DNA of 64,000 nt from Niebla homalea. Taxonomy: Eukaryota; Ascomycota; Lecanoromycetes; Lecanorales; Ramalinaceae. Made by a program: the position numbers and the translations under genes. The stretch spans positions 1,798,001 to 1,862,000 of the forward strand of contig JAHGAU010000009.1 in NCBI GenBank assembly GCA_019925105.1, in the 5' to 3' direction. Every line of letters starts with the position of its first letter. Position 1 is the stretch's first letter. The notes below the pieces were generated by a model. The model saw only the letters and a program-made list of their open reading frames with translations. It had not been told where the DNA came from and made no database searches. Below, piece after piece: positions 35,370 through 47,038 of this stretch.

Positions 35370-36121
35370 TACCATCATTGAGCGTTCACGAGTCAATTGA
35401 AGAAGAACTTCGACTCAACAGAGCTTACCAGTCATGTACTTGATGGTCCTTTCTGTTCCCACCGAAGTCCCCGAGCTCATCTTTCCTGGCGAATCTGCAG
35501 TGAAGCTTCAACATTCATGGCTTTAAATACCCTCTTGCGACTCATTCGTTAAGTCAGAAAAGAGTTTCTCAAAATCTTTGTAGGAAGTCTGGAGAAAGTG
35601 ATCATTTTGGTTTGGTGACATCAACGAATCCGAGTACGCCAAGCAGGGGCAAAATGATAGCGCTTGACGTCAAATCTTGCCTCTGTGAGATTTTGGCTCG
35701 ATCCACGAGAGCGCAAGGATTGCATCATAGAAGTCATCTTTTACGTATGATCCTGATTCGTCGCGATGAATAGAACGTTGGTCAGTAAATCGCACATTCG
35801 GTTGATATTATGCGATTCGCGAAGTGAGTGAGACGCGGTACATTGCGATTCCATGAGCCCCGCGCTCAGTTTGAGACAATTGAGGCTCTTTTTCCCCCCA
35901 CGGTGAAGATCGACATGCGCAGGTGGGGAGCATGACGGCTTACTACCGGAATAAGGGAGAAGGTGGTACATGATAAGCCTGCGCCAGAGACATGCATTAA
36001 GCCCTTTATCAAAATATTAAATACCTTCAAACGAGGGTGATGGCCAAAGCCAGATCCTCATTCATCCTGAGATGCAGACACCCTGCATTTGGTATCATCG
36101 CCTGAGTAATGATCTCTAAAG
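35370..36121. other. Intergenic, no gene seen
   Basis: This is the 3' flank of J-domain copy B and 3' flank of the minus-strand two-module secreted protein. It is AT-rich and without supported features. Confidence 0.5.
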
Positions 36122-37266
36122 TCAAGTCACGCTAACTTGGTTGGTGTCACTGGTCGTATTGCTAGAGATGGGCTGGAATCTCAGGTCGATAGTGCCGATA
36201 CAATCATCGTCCCGGAAGATGTAGACGTAAAAATTCCCATAAGACCCAGTATGGGACATGAATTGGTTGAAAAAGGTTAACACGAGGGCGGCTTCATGGT
36301 AAGTCATGAACCACGCCTCGCTTATGTTGTGCAATGGAGTCAGGATTACCATGAGGTCGCCGTAAAGTTCAATTTGCTGGTCTGCAAGGATGCCTTGCTT
36401 TTGCTTCGTCTTCATCCTTCCGGCCAGTGCTCTCACACACTTGGTCACGGTGTCTTTTTCGAAGACGAAGCGTGGCAATGGCCAAGCAACAATGCCCTTG
36501 AGTAAAGGATCGGAGCCCGGGACATGGAACTGGTCTGAATTGCTCGGACTGCTGGGCAATCAGAAGAAAATCCAAAACTGGGCAAATTTCGAAATGGGGG
36601 ACCCACATAGTTGATATGTTGAAGGGAGCCGCAGAGAGAGAATTGGCCTCTTGGGTGTCGGCGGTGGCATTGTCGCTCGTGGTGATATTAGAACCCATCG
36701 TTTTCGACATATCGATATTGGCAATATTGGCCCCTTGCTTGAAAACATATGTATAGAGGTTTCCATAGGACGTAGTGTCAGCGATGAATCTATTGAGAGC
36801 CGTCAAGACCGCGATGCCTATCTTGTACGTGATCGGCATAACAGAACCAGGCTTGTCCACAGGCCACAATGTGACTATGAGGGGATAGCATTCTGTTTGT
36901 TGGGGGCCAATAATCTTGGCCCCGCCCGGAAACTTTTTCATGTGCTGTATGAGTAATTGTATACAAGTTTCCACAACAATTTGGGTGAAGGTGGAGCGTG
37001 GCATTGGCCAAGCGACAACTCCCGTGATAACAGGATTGCTGCCAGGGACTTCGAAGGTGTCCTTGTTGTGACCACTGACAAGGTGAACATGTAAGGACCA
37101 AGCGAGCCTGGATGGAGACTTACGTGAATGAGAGGTTGCTCAATTGGTCAGAAAGAGCATTGATCAAGTTGCTTGATGGCGGATTGGAGATGCTGTCAGA
37201 ACGGGGTAGAGTCAAACTAGTACATATTTGGAGAAGAAAGAACACCGCCCAAGCGTAAATTATCAT
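36122..37266 (-). CDS. Secreted protein of two homologous modules
   Basis: Unrecognised secreted protein. Exons 37266-37124, 37074-36607 and 36551-36122 give 346 residues. An N-terminal signal peptide (MIIYAWAVFFLLQICTSLTL) is followed by a short Ser/Asn-rich stretch and two homologous modules of about 130 residues: module 1 (about 54-190) begins TFEVPGSNPVITGVVAWPMP, module 2 (about 211-346) begins QFHVPGSDPLLKGIVAWPLP. Both contain the pattern TxSYGNxYxYxF late in the module and end near SDN/TSDTNQ. An intron lies just before each VPGS motif, so an exon plus its intron was probably duplicated. Potential N-glycosylation sites are present (NIT, NAT, NST, NTT). The alternative reading, two tandem genes, is less likely because no start or signal peptide precedes module 2. 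No enzyme motif seen; could be an adhesin, effector-like or wall-associated protein. Confidence 0.72.
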
Positions 37267-37952
37267 CTTGAGTGCCTTACAGACCGCCGCCTGTATACCA
37301 ATTACTAGGCAGTAACCACCTAACAGGCATTGGAGGCCTTGGACACAAATTATATATGAGCATGATCCCTGAATTGAGGTACAAATGAAGAGACTCTCTG
37401 TAAGCGACCGGCGAAGCGCAGTGTATGGAGTACAGACACATTAATATTGCGGGGCCAAAGGATCAGCAAGCGAGAAAATCTCAATCTGATATATGGCAAC
37501 TCAAGCGGCAATATAGGCTTAGGATCATATGTCTCGTGCTAGAGCTCAACTTAAAGAGAGCGAAAGGAATGAAATTCCGATCAATTAGCAGTAAATACTC
37601 TAAATTGTGCTGTGGTATAACTGCGTATCCTTCCACAAGGGCATTACTGTGACATTTTGCGGTGATGGGTACCAGGCACTTCATACGCAAGCGACGAGCA
37701 AGTCTCAGAGAAGACGTAGGAGTCACTGGAACCATTGAAGAATTAGAACATGACGGGGATTGTGAGGCTTATTAATCCAGCCTCTTTATTGGCAGCCTCA
37801 GAACTTCGCGTTTTGCCAGTGTCGAGCCGTATTTCTGAGAACACTTCTTCTGATAAATTGCGTCATCTTCACTACGATTTATTCAGCGAAAATTCCATTG
37901 CAGCTGACATGCTTCATTTTATAATCGATGCCCCGTGAAGGTATTATATGCG
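37267..37952. other. AT-rich divergent intergenic region
   Basis: Upstream of the secreted two-module gene (-) and of the DUF924 gene (+). No gene seen. Confidence 0.45.
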
Positions 37953-38729
37953 ATGTTCTCTGTCTATGGTCGACTTCTAACCTCTACAATTTGTCTATCG
38001 TAAGTCCATCCCTCCAATTGTTTCGGACACAAGCATATACCAGGAAGCTAAAAGAATAGGAGAAGAACGCGATTGCTGCCAGTCAGCTTCTCCCCTACTT
38101 TCCCCATCGCCTGTACGAGAAATATATCTTCATCAGCATCCCCAGACCCGACTGTAGACAGGCTTCTGACCTTCTGGTTTGACGGTCCTGCAACAAACCG
38201 CTGGTTCGGGCAAAACGACGAATTGGACAACCACATCAGAACCGAATTTGGCAATCATGTCGCGAAAGCACGTACACCAGAGCTCGATCATTGGACCGAA
38301 GAGCCCAGGGGAAGTCTTGCACTCATCATCTTGCTCGATCAATTCAGCCGAAACATCTATCGCGGCTCACCCGATTCCTTCAACGCCGATCCCAAAGCTC
38401 TGGACATGGCCACCAAAGCTGTTGCCAAGGGTTTCGACAAGCGGGTCCCCATCATACAGCAGATGTTCTTTTACTTACCCTTTATGCACCATGAGGGTTT
38501 GCTGGGTCAGATTGCTGGATTGGCCCTCTATGAAGGCTTCGTAACCCGGTGTGACGATACTGTTGATCCCAAGGCGCGAGATATGGCCCTTAGGTCTACT
38601 GAATATGCGAGGCAGCATATGGATGTTATTCTCAAGTTCGGACGATTTCCTGCGAGGAATAATGCGATTGGTAGGGCGAATACTCCAGAGGAAGACGCAT
38701 TTATGAAGGACCATCCTTACGGTTTGTGA
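37953..38729 (+). CDS. DUF924 family protein, probably mitochondrial
   Basis: Protein of the DUF924 family (alpha-helical TPR-like fold; biochemical role not established). The long frame ending at 38729 has no ATG before an upstream stop, but a 47-nt first exon at 37953-37999 (GTAAGT donor, acceptor AG at 38058-38059, CTAA branch-like motif) joins in phase to exon 38060-38729, giving 238 residues. The resulting N-terminus, MFSVYGRLLTSTICLSRRTR followed by a Ser-rich stretch, is positively charged and lacks acidic residues, as expected of a mitochondrial presequence, with possible cleavage near RNIS. Family motifs: LTFWFDGPATNRWFGQ, the central LALIILLDQFSRNIYRGSP, and FFYLPFMHHEGLLGQ. Length beyond the presequence matches the family. 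The first exon is inferred, the rest is secure. Confidence 0.85.
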
Positions 38730-39526
38730 GGAATGTTTAACGGAGGGTCCTGCACAGTCGGGTATGCCGATTCAACGCGGAAGGAAGGCATTGTTTTTGA
38801 TGGTTGTTGGAAGTGCGCGAGCGAGGTCACTCCATCTTGGAGGACTTGGCCCTATACGTGCTCACTCATTGCACCTGAAAGAGCTATGACTTTGGCACAC
38901 TTAAATGCGCAACCCACTACGCATTAGGATGTATAGGAAAAGTTCCACTGGCTGAAACACAATCTAAATTCGAGTTCTGAGAGACAGACGGTAAGAAAAA
39001 GCCACAGAACCCTCGGGTATGAAATTCAGGAGCATTGAGCAACTCACAAAACTCATCCTTATGAAGGCCAAAAGGCTCTGAAATCACCTGGATAACTCCC
39101 CTCTTGATACGACCTTGATTTATAATTTGAAAGCGTCGCAATACAGCTGCCTACGTAGTCTAGAGAAGAACATGCAAACTTCTTATCTCATTCGGAGCCG
39201 CAATCGCCGTGTGACCAACCATTCTGACTGTCAAAGCTAAGTGTATTGCAAAGAAAGACTATGCCAAAAATCAGTTCACATTACAACAAAGAAATCTCTT
39301 TGAATCAAGAGTAGCTGGATCTCTTTCAGCGATATTTCCCTCCAGATCCAGTCATTCGGAACGATCATCAAGGGATGTCCCTTCATGTCATCCAAGCCCT
39401 TGTTCTTTCTTCCTCAATGAATCTCGTTAAATATTACCCCTACAACGGATGACATCCTCCACATGAAGCCAACTGTACCGTTCCAACATCAGATCACTTT
39501 CTCTTACTACATCTCAATCCGTAGTA
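38730..39526. other. Intergenic, no gene seen
   Basis: Short frames only. The right end (from about 39400) is probably the promoter/leader of the secreted protein gene starting at 39527. Confidence 0.45.
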
Positions 39527-40460
39527 ATGTACATTACCAAGTTCGCAGGTCTGACCAACCTGGCATTGTGCGCCTTCGTGTCAGCAACTCCAGCACCCTT
39601 TCCAAAGCCTATACCAGACATGAGTATCGCACATAGCTCGACAGCAACGAGCCCACCAACTACCACTACCACTTCATTGGCTTCCAAAAGCGTACGGAGA
39701 GAAAGCGGCCACTTCGCCCAGCAAGACCCACCCCCAAAACAAACCATCCAGGACGGCACCTTTACCGGGAAGCTCGCCAAATTGACCCTCACTTCCTACG
39801 ACACAACCGACTGCTCTGCGCCCAGCTTTGATTCCTACCACGAGAACGAGGTCGACTGGAACGTGATGCTGCTGACCACTACTGGCTTCTTCTATTCCTA
39901 TCATTTATCTCGAAACCTAACTGGAGCCGAGCAGCTGGATTTCTATACCTATCCTCGCTACGCAGGCGACGTGGGGGTCCATCCTGGCGCGCACATGGAG
40001 ACGAGCAGTCCGGATGCGAATGGGACTCTGCAGGTCGGGGCAGGTGATCCAGGGCCAGAAAGGCCCTGCTATACATTTGCCAAGAGTGCGGCAGAAGTCG
40101 TACCGGATGAGCTCAAGAAAAAGGCACCGGGCGTTGGGGTATACGTGAGTTTCCCTTTCTCCTCTTCTTTCCTTCCTTTGTCTCACCCGCTCTTTGCTTT
40201 CATATACTCGGCTTCCTTGCTTCCGCCTTTTCCCCCTCTCTTTTCCCCCTTCCTTGCGGTCCAGATTTCAGATGAGCCTCAGAAGCAATGGTCGAACTCA
40301 TGTACCTCCATAACCCTGAAGCTGACTTCTATTCTTCCAGTCCTTCTTGCTCTGGAACAAACTCGATGCTATCGGCGACCAGGGAGATAGCCCTTACAAC
40401 AAGCGCCGCGCCATGAAAAGGGAGTCAAGCTTCGAACGAAGTACGTCTTCCAATCCGTGA
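39527..40460 (+). CDS. Secreted protein of unknown function
   Basis: Likely exons 39527-40144, 40272-40301 and 40341-40460, all phase 0, give 255 residues. The N-terminus (MYITKFAGLTNLALCAFVSA) is a signal peptide, followed by a Ser/Thr/Pro-rich segment that could be O-glycosylated, then a folded-looking domain with TDCSAPSFDSYHENEVDWNV and YPRYAGDVGVHPGAHMETSS. The small middle exon (acceptor at 40270-40271) is chosen because it keeps phase and yields the continuous tail RSNGRTHSFLLWNKLDAIGD. Another acceptor seven bases upstream would give a different, shorter C-terminus. An N-glycosylation site (NLT) and a few Cys are present. The family is not recognised; it could be a small secreted effector-like or wall protein. 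Confidence 0.65.
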
Positions 40461-42314
40461 ACATGACATGACAAATGTTTCGGTGGACCGTCGTAGTATC
40501 AGAAATGGCCTTCAGGTATCCTTCCCTTTGGTGCATTTTGCCCACAATATCAGAAAATATTATGTGAGATCAGTCCCTGGAGTGGTGAAACAGTATTGGA
40601 ACCTTCACGAAAAAAAAAAGGCATCAATACCTATGGCTGGACGGCCCCTTGTCTCTATCAAGCCAGCGTCATATCTTCGAAATCTCGGCATCGCTTTCCA
40701 CGTCCTGGCTATGCCCCGACAAGCGGATGGGATTTTCTTCCCAAGCCAGGGGGTGCAGCATCCAGTGTCCTGCTCCGCCGTCCAAAAGAATGTATCCCTC
40801 CGCACACAAGATATCTTCCGGGCAAGTCCTGGTAACATAAATGAATCACGCGCATGCCCATGAGTCGTCGCAATCGGAAATATCAGGGCTAGAGGCGAGG
40901 GAGGCGAACGTTGCTCGCCTGCCTACCTACCTGCTCAATGAGACATGCAGAACACCCGCATGAAGAATCGGAAGACGAGATCTCAACCCCACTCCATCGA
41001 AACAAGGTTTTTCTTCTTCTCTTGCTTCACGGCTCGTACATATCAAGATATGAGATGTTTCCCATATTTATCATATCAAATAGAATCCAATTGCGCGATG
41101 CCTTTGAACTGCTTGTATCCTCCAGCGACTTCAAAGGATCGTCCTCCTAGTCCTGCTGGCCCGGTGGTGCTGCTGCCTGCCGAAGCGAGAGAACTTGGGA
41201 AAAAGTTGCCCAGTCAGTCAGTCAGTCAGTTATGCAAACACCGATGAAATGCCTGCCGTTCTTGCTTATGCTGAGAAGGCCCCTGCTTATGTGTCGTCAC
41301 ACAGCGTGCATTCTTATTCTCAGCACTGTTGGAGTCTCGATATCTCCACCACTCCCGACCCCCCAGTCACCCTTTCTCTGTCCAGGCTCTCACTTCCAAG
41401 CTTTATGCCTTCATGCCTGCCTGCATGCCTGCACAATTCTAGCTGTCGCGATGTCGTGTCGGTGGAAGGAGACGGGCGGCGGCGCAGTGAGGAGGTGAGT
41501 GCACCTTGGGCGACCGAATGGGGGAGACGCTGGTATCGGGGGGGTAATGGTCACGAAGACTAAGTGTATCTCAGGCTTGAGGGTGATTTTTGGGGGCGAG
41601 GAAGGGAAGAGAGAAGGACGTAAGGAAGGGGGAGCACGGAAGGATGGGTGAAGAGGGGTGGGGAGCGGTAGGGGAGACAGAGAGGGGGAGGAGGAACAGC
41701 ATGCAGGAGAGTAGAGTGGAGGAACAAGTCAAGTGAAACCGGAGGAAGGAGGAAAGAAGCAGAAGGGTGGCAGATCACGAGACTCGACTACAAGACCAGA
41801 TCGTCAGCCGCCGAGGGGGGCGTGAAAGTGTTGCTGTCATGGCATTTAGGATCACTTGTATGTGACAAGTTTTTGCAAATGTGGTGAGCACGGAGAACAT
41901 GATTTGGTCCAATGAAGGTCTCTGAACTATACATATTTACATCCAACCAAACCAGTGGAGGCTGCGCCATCTCTCAATGCAACAATCAAGACGGGAATTA
42001 GAGATTAAAGATAGTGGTGGTGGTATTCCGTCATCCTCCTCTTCAACTCCTCATTCCCATCTTCGCCATCGCTCAAACGCTCCAAATGAAAAATTCTCTT
42101 TCAGGGCTCGCGCCTCCCGTGTCTCAGCGTGGAGGTACCAACACCTTAAACTGGGCGGTCACGGCAAAAGTACTGATCCCTTACTCCCCCAGAAATACCG
42201 CCGTGGACTGCTTGACATCCCCATCTGTCGTCACAAGCGACGGTAGCGACGACCTTCTTCCACTCCAACCCCAGTAGGCAGCTCTGCAGGATCTCGGAAT
42301 GAGGTTGACCGAAA
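40461..42314. other. Intergenic with simple repeats
   Basis: No convincing gene. A CAGT tetranucleotide run occurs at about 41211-41231, CATGCCTG-type short repeats near 41405-41435, and purine-rich low-complexity DNA at 41570-41770. Open frames here are compositionally biased. Confidence 0.5.
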
Positions 42315-42815
42315 TCAGATCGAGTGATCAACCCCCTCCCATGCCCTCCACCTCTTCTCCTCCGCCTCCTTTCCGGCGATCCCACCGCTCGATCCCCTCC
42401 CACTCCTCGGCGCAGTAGCCACCCAGCTCAGCCATCCCCCCTTACTGACTCTCCCTTGCCTGCCGTCCAGCCGTGGGGATCGGAAGGTTGTTTCCAATGA
42501 CCTGCTGGGGACTGGTGACGACGAGGATTCCGAATACTCCTCGTGGAGGGAGAGGTAAGTATCTGATGCGTTGGGGTCGGGGGAAGCGGAGCGGGGAAGG
42601 AGGTTCGATGATTGTTGGATCTCGTGACGGGAAGCCTCGATGAGTTTGGCGTAGGGGGAGTCGGGGGCGGAGAGGAGGGAGTGGAAGTGCGAGGTGAATA
42701 TGGAGGTCAATGGTAATGATGAGGTGGTGAGTTGTGATCGGGATATTGGGGCGCTCAAGGTGGTGGTGGTGGCAAGGAGGAGGGTTAGGGTATAGTAAAG
42801 GGTTGTAGAATGCAT
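42315..42815 (-). CDS. Putative small secreted protein
   Basis: A single-exon minus-strand frame of 166 residues begins with a good signal peptide (MHSTTLYYTLTLLLATTTTL, then SAPIS). The mature part is Ser/Pro-rich with a charged C-terminus; no Cys-rich motif and no family was recognised. Near the C-terminus another frame gives a plausible end containing GYCAEEWEGIERW, so an intron or frame error may alter the last ~40 residues. Support is the signal peptide and length only. Confidence 0.42.
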   Translation of the reverse strand: MHSTTLYYTLTLLLATTTTLSAPISRSQLTTSSLPLTSIFTSHFHSLLSAPDSPYAKLIEASRHEIQQSSNLLPRSASPDPNASDTYLSLHEEYSESSSSPVPSRSLETTFRSPRLDGRQGRVSKGGWLSWVATAPRSGRGSSGGIAGKEAEEKRWRAWEGVDHSI

Positions 42816-44348
42816 TGCGAGGATTGAGGTGGGAATCGGGAAATGTGTGAGCGAGGCTGTAAGACCAATATCTTCGATGGCGTCTGTACAACGCGGGCGA
42901 AGCTTCGTTTTTGGAGGGTGAAGATGGTGATTGTTATGATGGATGGAAGAGTTGGAGAGAGCTTGGAGACATTGAGTCTTGATATGTTCTTATCGAAAAA
43001 GGCTTATAGCGGGTGCGTTGATTTTGGTGTTGGGACGAAATTGTAAGGCGTCCAGCTGAAGATTGATGTTGCCTGAGGCGAGGTATATGGACTCTGTTCG
43101 CGCAGGCTTGCAAAATGATTAGGTATTAGTCTGCAAAGAATAGTATGCAATCTATAGCCGTGGATGCTGGCAAAAAGGAAAGAACAATCAGGCACGCAAC
43201 CAAAATATACAGAACCCCACAACTATAAGAAGAGACGATCACACAAAAAGGGGAGTAAAGTAGCAGACCGCCAGAATACAGTCAGACCAACAGGAACAAA
43301 ATTAAGGAAATGATGCTCCCATAACATCGTCAAGCCTTCCAAATAATAGCTTACCGGGAGAACGCTCAGCTTCCTTCACGCCACCATGGGTCTATCACAA
43401 TGGTCGAAATCCAAATGGCCCGATAGCCCCTGGGTGATGAAAGCCTCTCTGGTCTCTGCACCCAACTCAGTAAACCTTCCAGCTGGGTCGCAGGGCGCCA
43501 CGAGAAGTTATGAGCCAGCTCGGCCAGATCCTTCGAACGCTAAGCGGGATCATCCAGATGAGATTGTCCCAAGACAGGCTGAGCCATGCCGCGTCAGGCT
43601 AGATCGCGATATCCCAGCTGCCTAGCTCTTGACTTCGCCTGCAGTAGTAACCTTAAAAGGATTGTTCCTTTAGGAGCGGGGGGGCCCTCTGATCCAACCA
43701 GTCGCCCACGACTTGCATGCAGAAACGCAGACATTTTTGTTGGGGAAGCCGTGGGCGCACACTAACCCGGTAAAGTGTAAGAGCAAAAGCTTGATGGATA
43801 GCGTGCTGAATCGGCGTCGGTGTTCTTCACTCGATGACTTGACGGGCACCTGCCTGTCGTCACGGTCGTCGAACCGCGCTCTTGGGTGAAGGTACCGATT
43901 CTTTGCAATCCTCGATGCAGGGTTCAAGAAGATCTATTTAATCTAAGTCATTCCGCGTACGGAAAGTTTGCTCTACGAAAGCTTGACGAAATGCTTGGGG
44001 GCTTGCGCTAGGTCCTTCACGTCAGAGCTGAAGCTTTCCTGACTGGCTGCCGCCTGCGGGGGTGGTGGTTCGCTTACCTTGGACTCTTGGTAGCGGCAAT
44101 TAGCAGCGGGACTTTAGGATCACGAACTCAATAGGCCTTAGTACGTAGTGGCAAGAGTGGCTCTCCGTTGGCGACCTCTCTCTATCAGCAGTGTGAACAG
44201 CAGGAGTATTCCAATACTTGAATACGGTGTGAACTCGAGTCCCTGGGTGTGGAACGCGCTGCTCCAAGCCTTTTGACTTCACATTGATATATATACAAAT
44301 ATACGACCGTTATCCATTACGAGGATTGTTGATGTGAATCATGCACCG
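42816..44348. other. Intergenic, no gene seen
   Basis: This is the promoter side of the small secreted gene and 3' flank of the large membrane protein. A short frame at 43386 has a good start context (GCCACCATGG) but only 79 codons without recognisable features. Confidence 0.45.
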
Positions 44349-46325
44349 CTAATAATCGCTTCGACGTGCCTGTAAATGCGGCCTTGGAAAAGTCTTGTTC
44401 GATGCAAAGTCTAACGGTGGTGACCCCTCTCTTGCTTCATCCTCGGTATTCACCCCTTTGTATGCCGTCGTTTGTGAACCAAGGGTCCGAAGGGGCTGTT
44501 CATCGTCCGTGGAACCACGGAGTACAATGACAGGCCTTGGGCCTTCACGAGCCAATCTGACCTTGAGAGACCCTGCCGTACGGTCTGAAGCATCTGCAGT
44601 CCATTCACCGGCTCCTTTCACATATTCAGCATTCACGTGCTGGGCGTTCTGGGCTCCGCGCAAAGAAGATGCGATGATGAGACTTTTGACGTCACGGTAG
44701 TCGAAGCGCAGGAGCTGCTTCCATCTGTTCGTCCTGAAGAATTCAAAAACGAATACCCAGACAACACAGAAGTTAACGACCAGTGCTGCATAGATCCAAG
44801 TCTTCTGCCCAATCTTGACTGCACCGACGATGGCCCTCGCTGGTACCTCCTGCGTGCTGTTGGCGATCATAATCTGCGCACTCGAATAGTCCGCCAGATA
44901 ATCATCCAGCAGTGACTCAAAGGACCTGCTGAGTGCGTAAAGGATCGTATCATTCTTGCTCATCTTCCCGTCAACAAGGCCGTGATTTTGAGCAAGAAAG
45001 GTATTATTTATGCTCGCATAGAACGCATCGCCAACCACCGAGGTATACATTGAGGTGTTGATCTGCGTAATTATCTTCAGTCCTTGCGACGCTTGCGCGG
45101 CGATGAGGCCATTGCCTCGCCGGCCGGTATTGTTGTAGATGGTGCAAGGATCGTCGCTGCATGTGCCGCAGCCCCAGTATTGAAAGCGTCCGTGATCCGT
45201 GGTGGGATCCATATCCATGACATCGGACCCATTCCTGAGGGCAGTCACGTTGATGAGTTTTTGCCTCACATCGACAGCCACCATGAATTCTGTTGGGGTG
45301 AAATTGATGCTGCATTGTGTTTGATTGAGATATGAGTATTGCTCTCCCCCGGCCACGACGATGATACCTCCCTCCCGGTTCATGTGAGCGCTGATCGATG
45401 TGAGATATGTTGTCTTCTCAAAGCCCACTTGGGCATAATAGTCGAGTGCTCCGCCCGGTAAGGTGCCATTGGCAAGAAAAACGTCCGGCCAAGCCTTCCC
45501 AGTGTTGTTGAACAGTAGATACCAGCCCCAGAGCGTGGATGAATTCTTGACGCAATGAACCGAGGTTTCGTAGCCGATCTCGGTGTAATTATAAGACTCG
45601 ACATGCTTCTCGATGCCTGGGAGGATTGCCAGACCAGCTGCTGCGCCGACACCATACGAGCGATTGAGATAGGTGTACTGCGTCAAGTCATTCTTTGAAT
45701 GCTTGTGAGTGGTCGAGTTAGTGGCTGTGGCCGCTGCAGCCGTGTTCAAAAACAATCCGGAGCGGTGAGTGATGGGTGAGTAGGTGAATGACCCAAAGTC
45801 ATTGTATGTGACATTGTTATCCGTGGCGCCCCAGGTATGGTTCCAGAACATACCATCGGGATCTGGTTTATATACTGATGTATTGACAGTTGAGTGCCGT
45901 ACCGTTGTCGTCTCGACCGGCGTGATGGCACCAACCCAGATCGCTGCAGGGCCAAAAGTTACAGCAATGAAGAGGGCAGAGACCCCAAGCAGCGATGAGG
46001 GCAAATTCCAATCGATGCGCCGGTTCAGCATGGAATTCCAGAACTGCAATTGATCCAATGAGATCGAGTGTCGCTCAAGATAGAGCCTGGAGGCGTTGCT
46101 GAGGCATGTCATGAGTAAGGCAACTTGCGCGACACCCAACAGATACGCTATGACTTGGATGAAGATCTGAACGCCAGTTCGGTCTCGAATCACGATCTCG
46201 TAGACTCTGCCGGTATTGGAGACATGATTCCACTCAAGCGCGACAAGAACAATTGAGATGATTGTGGTTATCGCAAGGCCTGGGACATGTGCGTATCTCG
46301 TCCATGAATCCGCTAATGAAGACAT
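44349..46325 (-). CDS. Large glycosylated membrane protein, unknown function
   Basis: Intron-less 658-residue protein. Three hydrophobic segments lie near the N-terminus (VPGLAITTIISIVLVALEW, FIQVIAYLLGVAQVALLMTC and SSLLGVSALFIAVTFGPAAI), then a large ectodomain (about 140-520) with many N-glycosylation sequons and a Cys cluster (YWGCGTCSDDPC), a final membrane segment (WIYAALVVNFCVVWVFVFEF) and a ~110-residue hydrophilic cytoplasmic tail. This topology (TM pair, ectodomain, last TM, tail) matches a large fungal family of uncharacterised membrane proteins, to which the relics at 11700-13475 and 52648-53692 seem broadly similar in design. The start at 46325 is the first ATG and gives a sensible cytosolic N-terminus. 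No catalytic motif; perhaps a sensor or wall-related protein. Confidence 0.87.
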   Translation of the reverse strand: MSSLADSWTRYAHVPGLAITTIISIVLVALEWNHVSNTGRVYEIVIRDRTGVQIFIQVIAYLLGVAQVALLMTCLSNASRLYLERHSISLDQLQFWNSMLNRRIDWNLPSSLLGVSALFIAVTFGPAAIWVGAITPVETTTVRHSTVNTSVYKPDPDGMFWNHTWGATDNNVTYNDFGSFTYSPITHRSGLFLNTAAAATATNSTTHKHSKNDLTQYTYLNRSYGVGAAAGLAILPGIEKHVESYNYTEIGYETSVHCVKNSSTLWGWYLLFNNTGKAWPDVFLANGTLPGGALDYYAQVGFEKTTYLTSISAHMNREGGIIVVAGGEQYSYLNQTQCSINFTPTEFMVAVDVRQKLINVTALRNGSDVMDMDPTTDHGRFQYWGCGTCSDDPCTIYNNTGRRGNGLIAAQASQGLKIITQINTSMYTSVVGDAFYASINNTFLAQNHGLVDGKMSKNDTILYALSRSFESLLDDYLADYSSAQIMIANSTQEVPARAIVGAVKIGQKTWIYAALVVNFCVVWVFVFEFFRTNRWKQLLRFDYRDVKSLIIASSLRGAQNAQHVNAEYVKGAGEWTADASDRTAGSLKVRLAREGPRPVIVLRGSTDDEQPLRTLGSQTTAYKGVNTEDEAREGSPPLDFASNKTFPRPHLQARRSDY

Positions 46326-47038
46326 TCTGATAGGGGTTCTTCAGTGCGACAGCGACCAGCATGGGGAGAACAGGGCTTGCTGCTCGCTCAGATGTTTCAT
46401 TTCTTGAGCTGAGGTTAGAGGTGCTCGCTGTGCGTCAGATATAACATTATCGTGTCCATCAGGCTGAAGGCTGAGTCTGTCAGCGTCATTATCTTGTCAA
46501 ACACGCTACTGGTCTACCGACCTGTATAGTGCAACCCTAAGATGCAGGAGACGTCCAGATTGTCGGGGCATTCATAGAATGCAACCTACAGAGCACATGG
46601 TAATGGCTGGTCAAATACATGGTGATTGATGAGGACCAGGCTTGCCAGGCCGTCTATTACACGGACCCAATAGATAAGAAAGCGCTCAGGCCGCCACGTC
46701 GCAATTTGTAAATCATTACCTTGACCTTGACGACCTTGACGACAGTACATATTGCCTGCCGCTGAGACGCGAGAATGGGTTTTGGGGGTGTAGTGAGATC
46801 GGTGATTCCGATTGAAAATCCAGCCTTGTAGTACTCATCACGGTTAGCGCATGAATGAAAACGCAAGGTCGGCTCCACCCTCCAAGCCTGTGGCTTTGCC
46901 ATCCCCTCGCCCGCTCTATGGACCGCGGGAGGAGGAGGAGGTAACATCTGAAGCTCTGAAGCTCTGTGAAGGTCGGGAAAGATGTGAGGCACGATCAAAA
47001 GGCTGTGGGAGCCTTGTCAAGCAACCAAGTCAGCGGTA
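46326..47038. other. Divergent promoter region
   Basis: This region separates the start of the large membrane protein (-) from the start of the CitE-like gene (+). Contains no supported gene. Confidence 0.45.

Noticed and set aside
36122..36559. Module 2 of the secreted protein as a separate tandem gene
   Set aside because: No ATG or signal peptide precedes it, and a good intron joins it in phase to module 1.
38073..38729. DUF924 protein starting at its first in-frame TTG
   Set aside because: TTG is not a normal start in fungal nuclear genes; an upstream 47-nt exon with good splice sites supplies an ATG in phase.
40902..41560. CAGT and CATGCCTG short repeats as a possible CRISPR or satellite array
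   Set aside because: Too short and without spacers; eukaryotic simple repeats.
43386..43625. 79-codon frame with strong start context
   Set aside because: Short, no features, no introns to extend it, and no family recognised.
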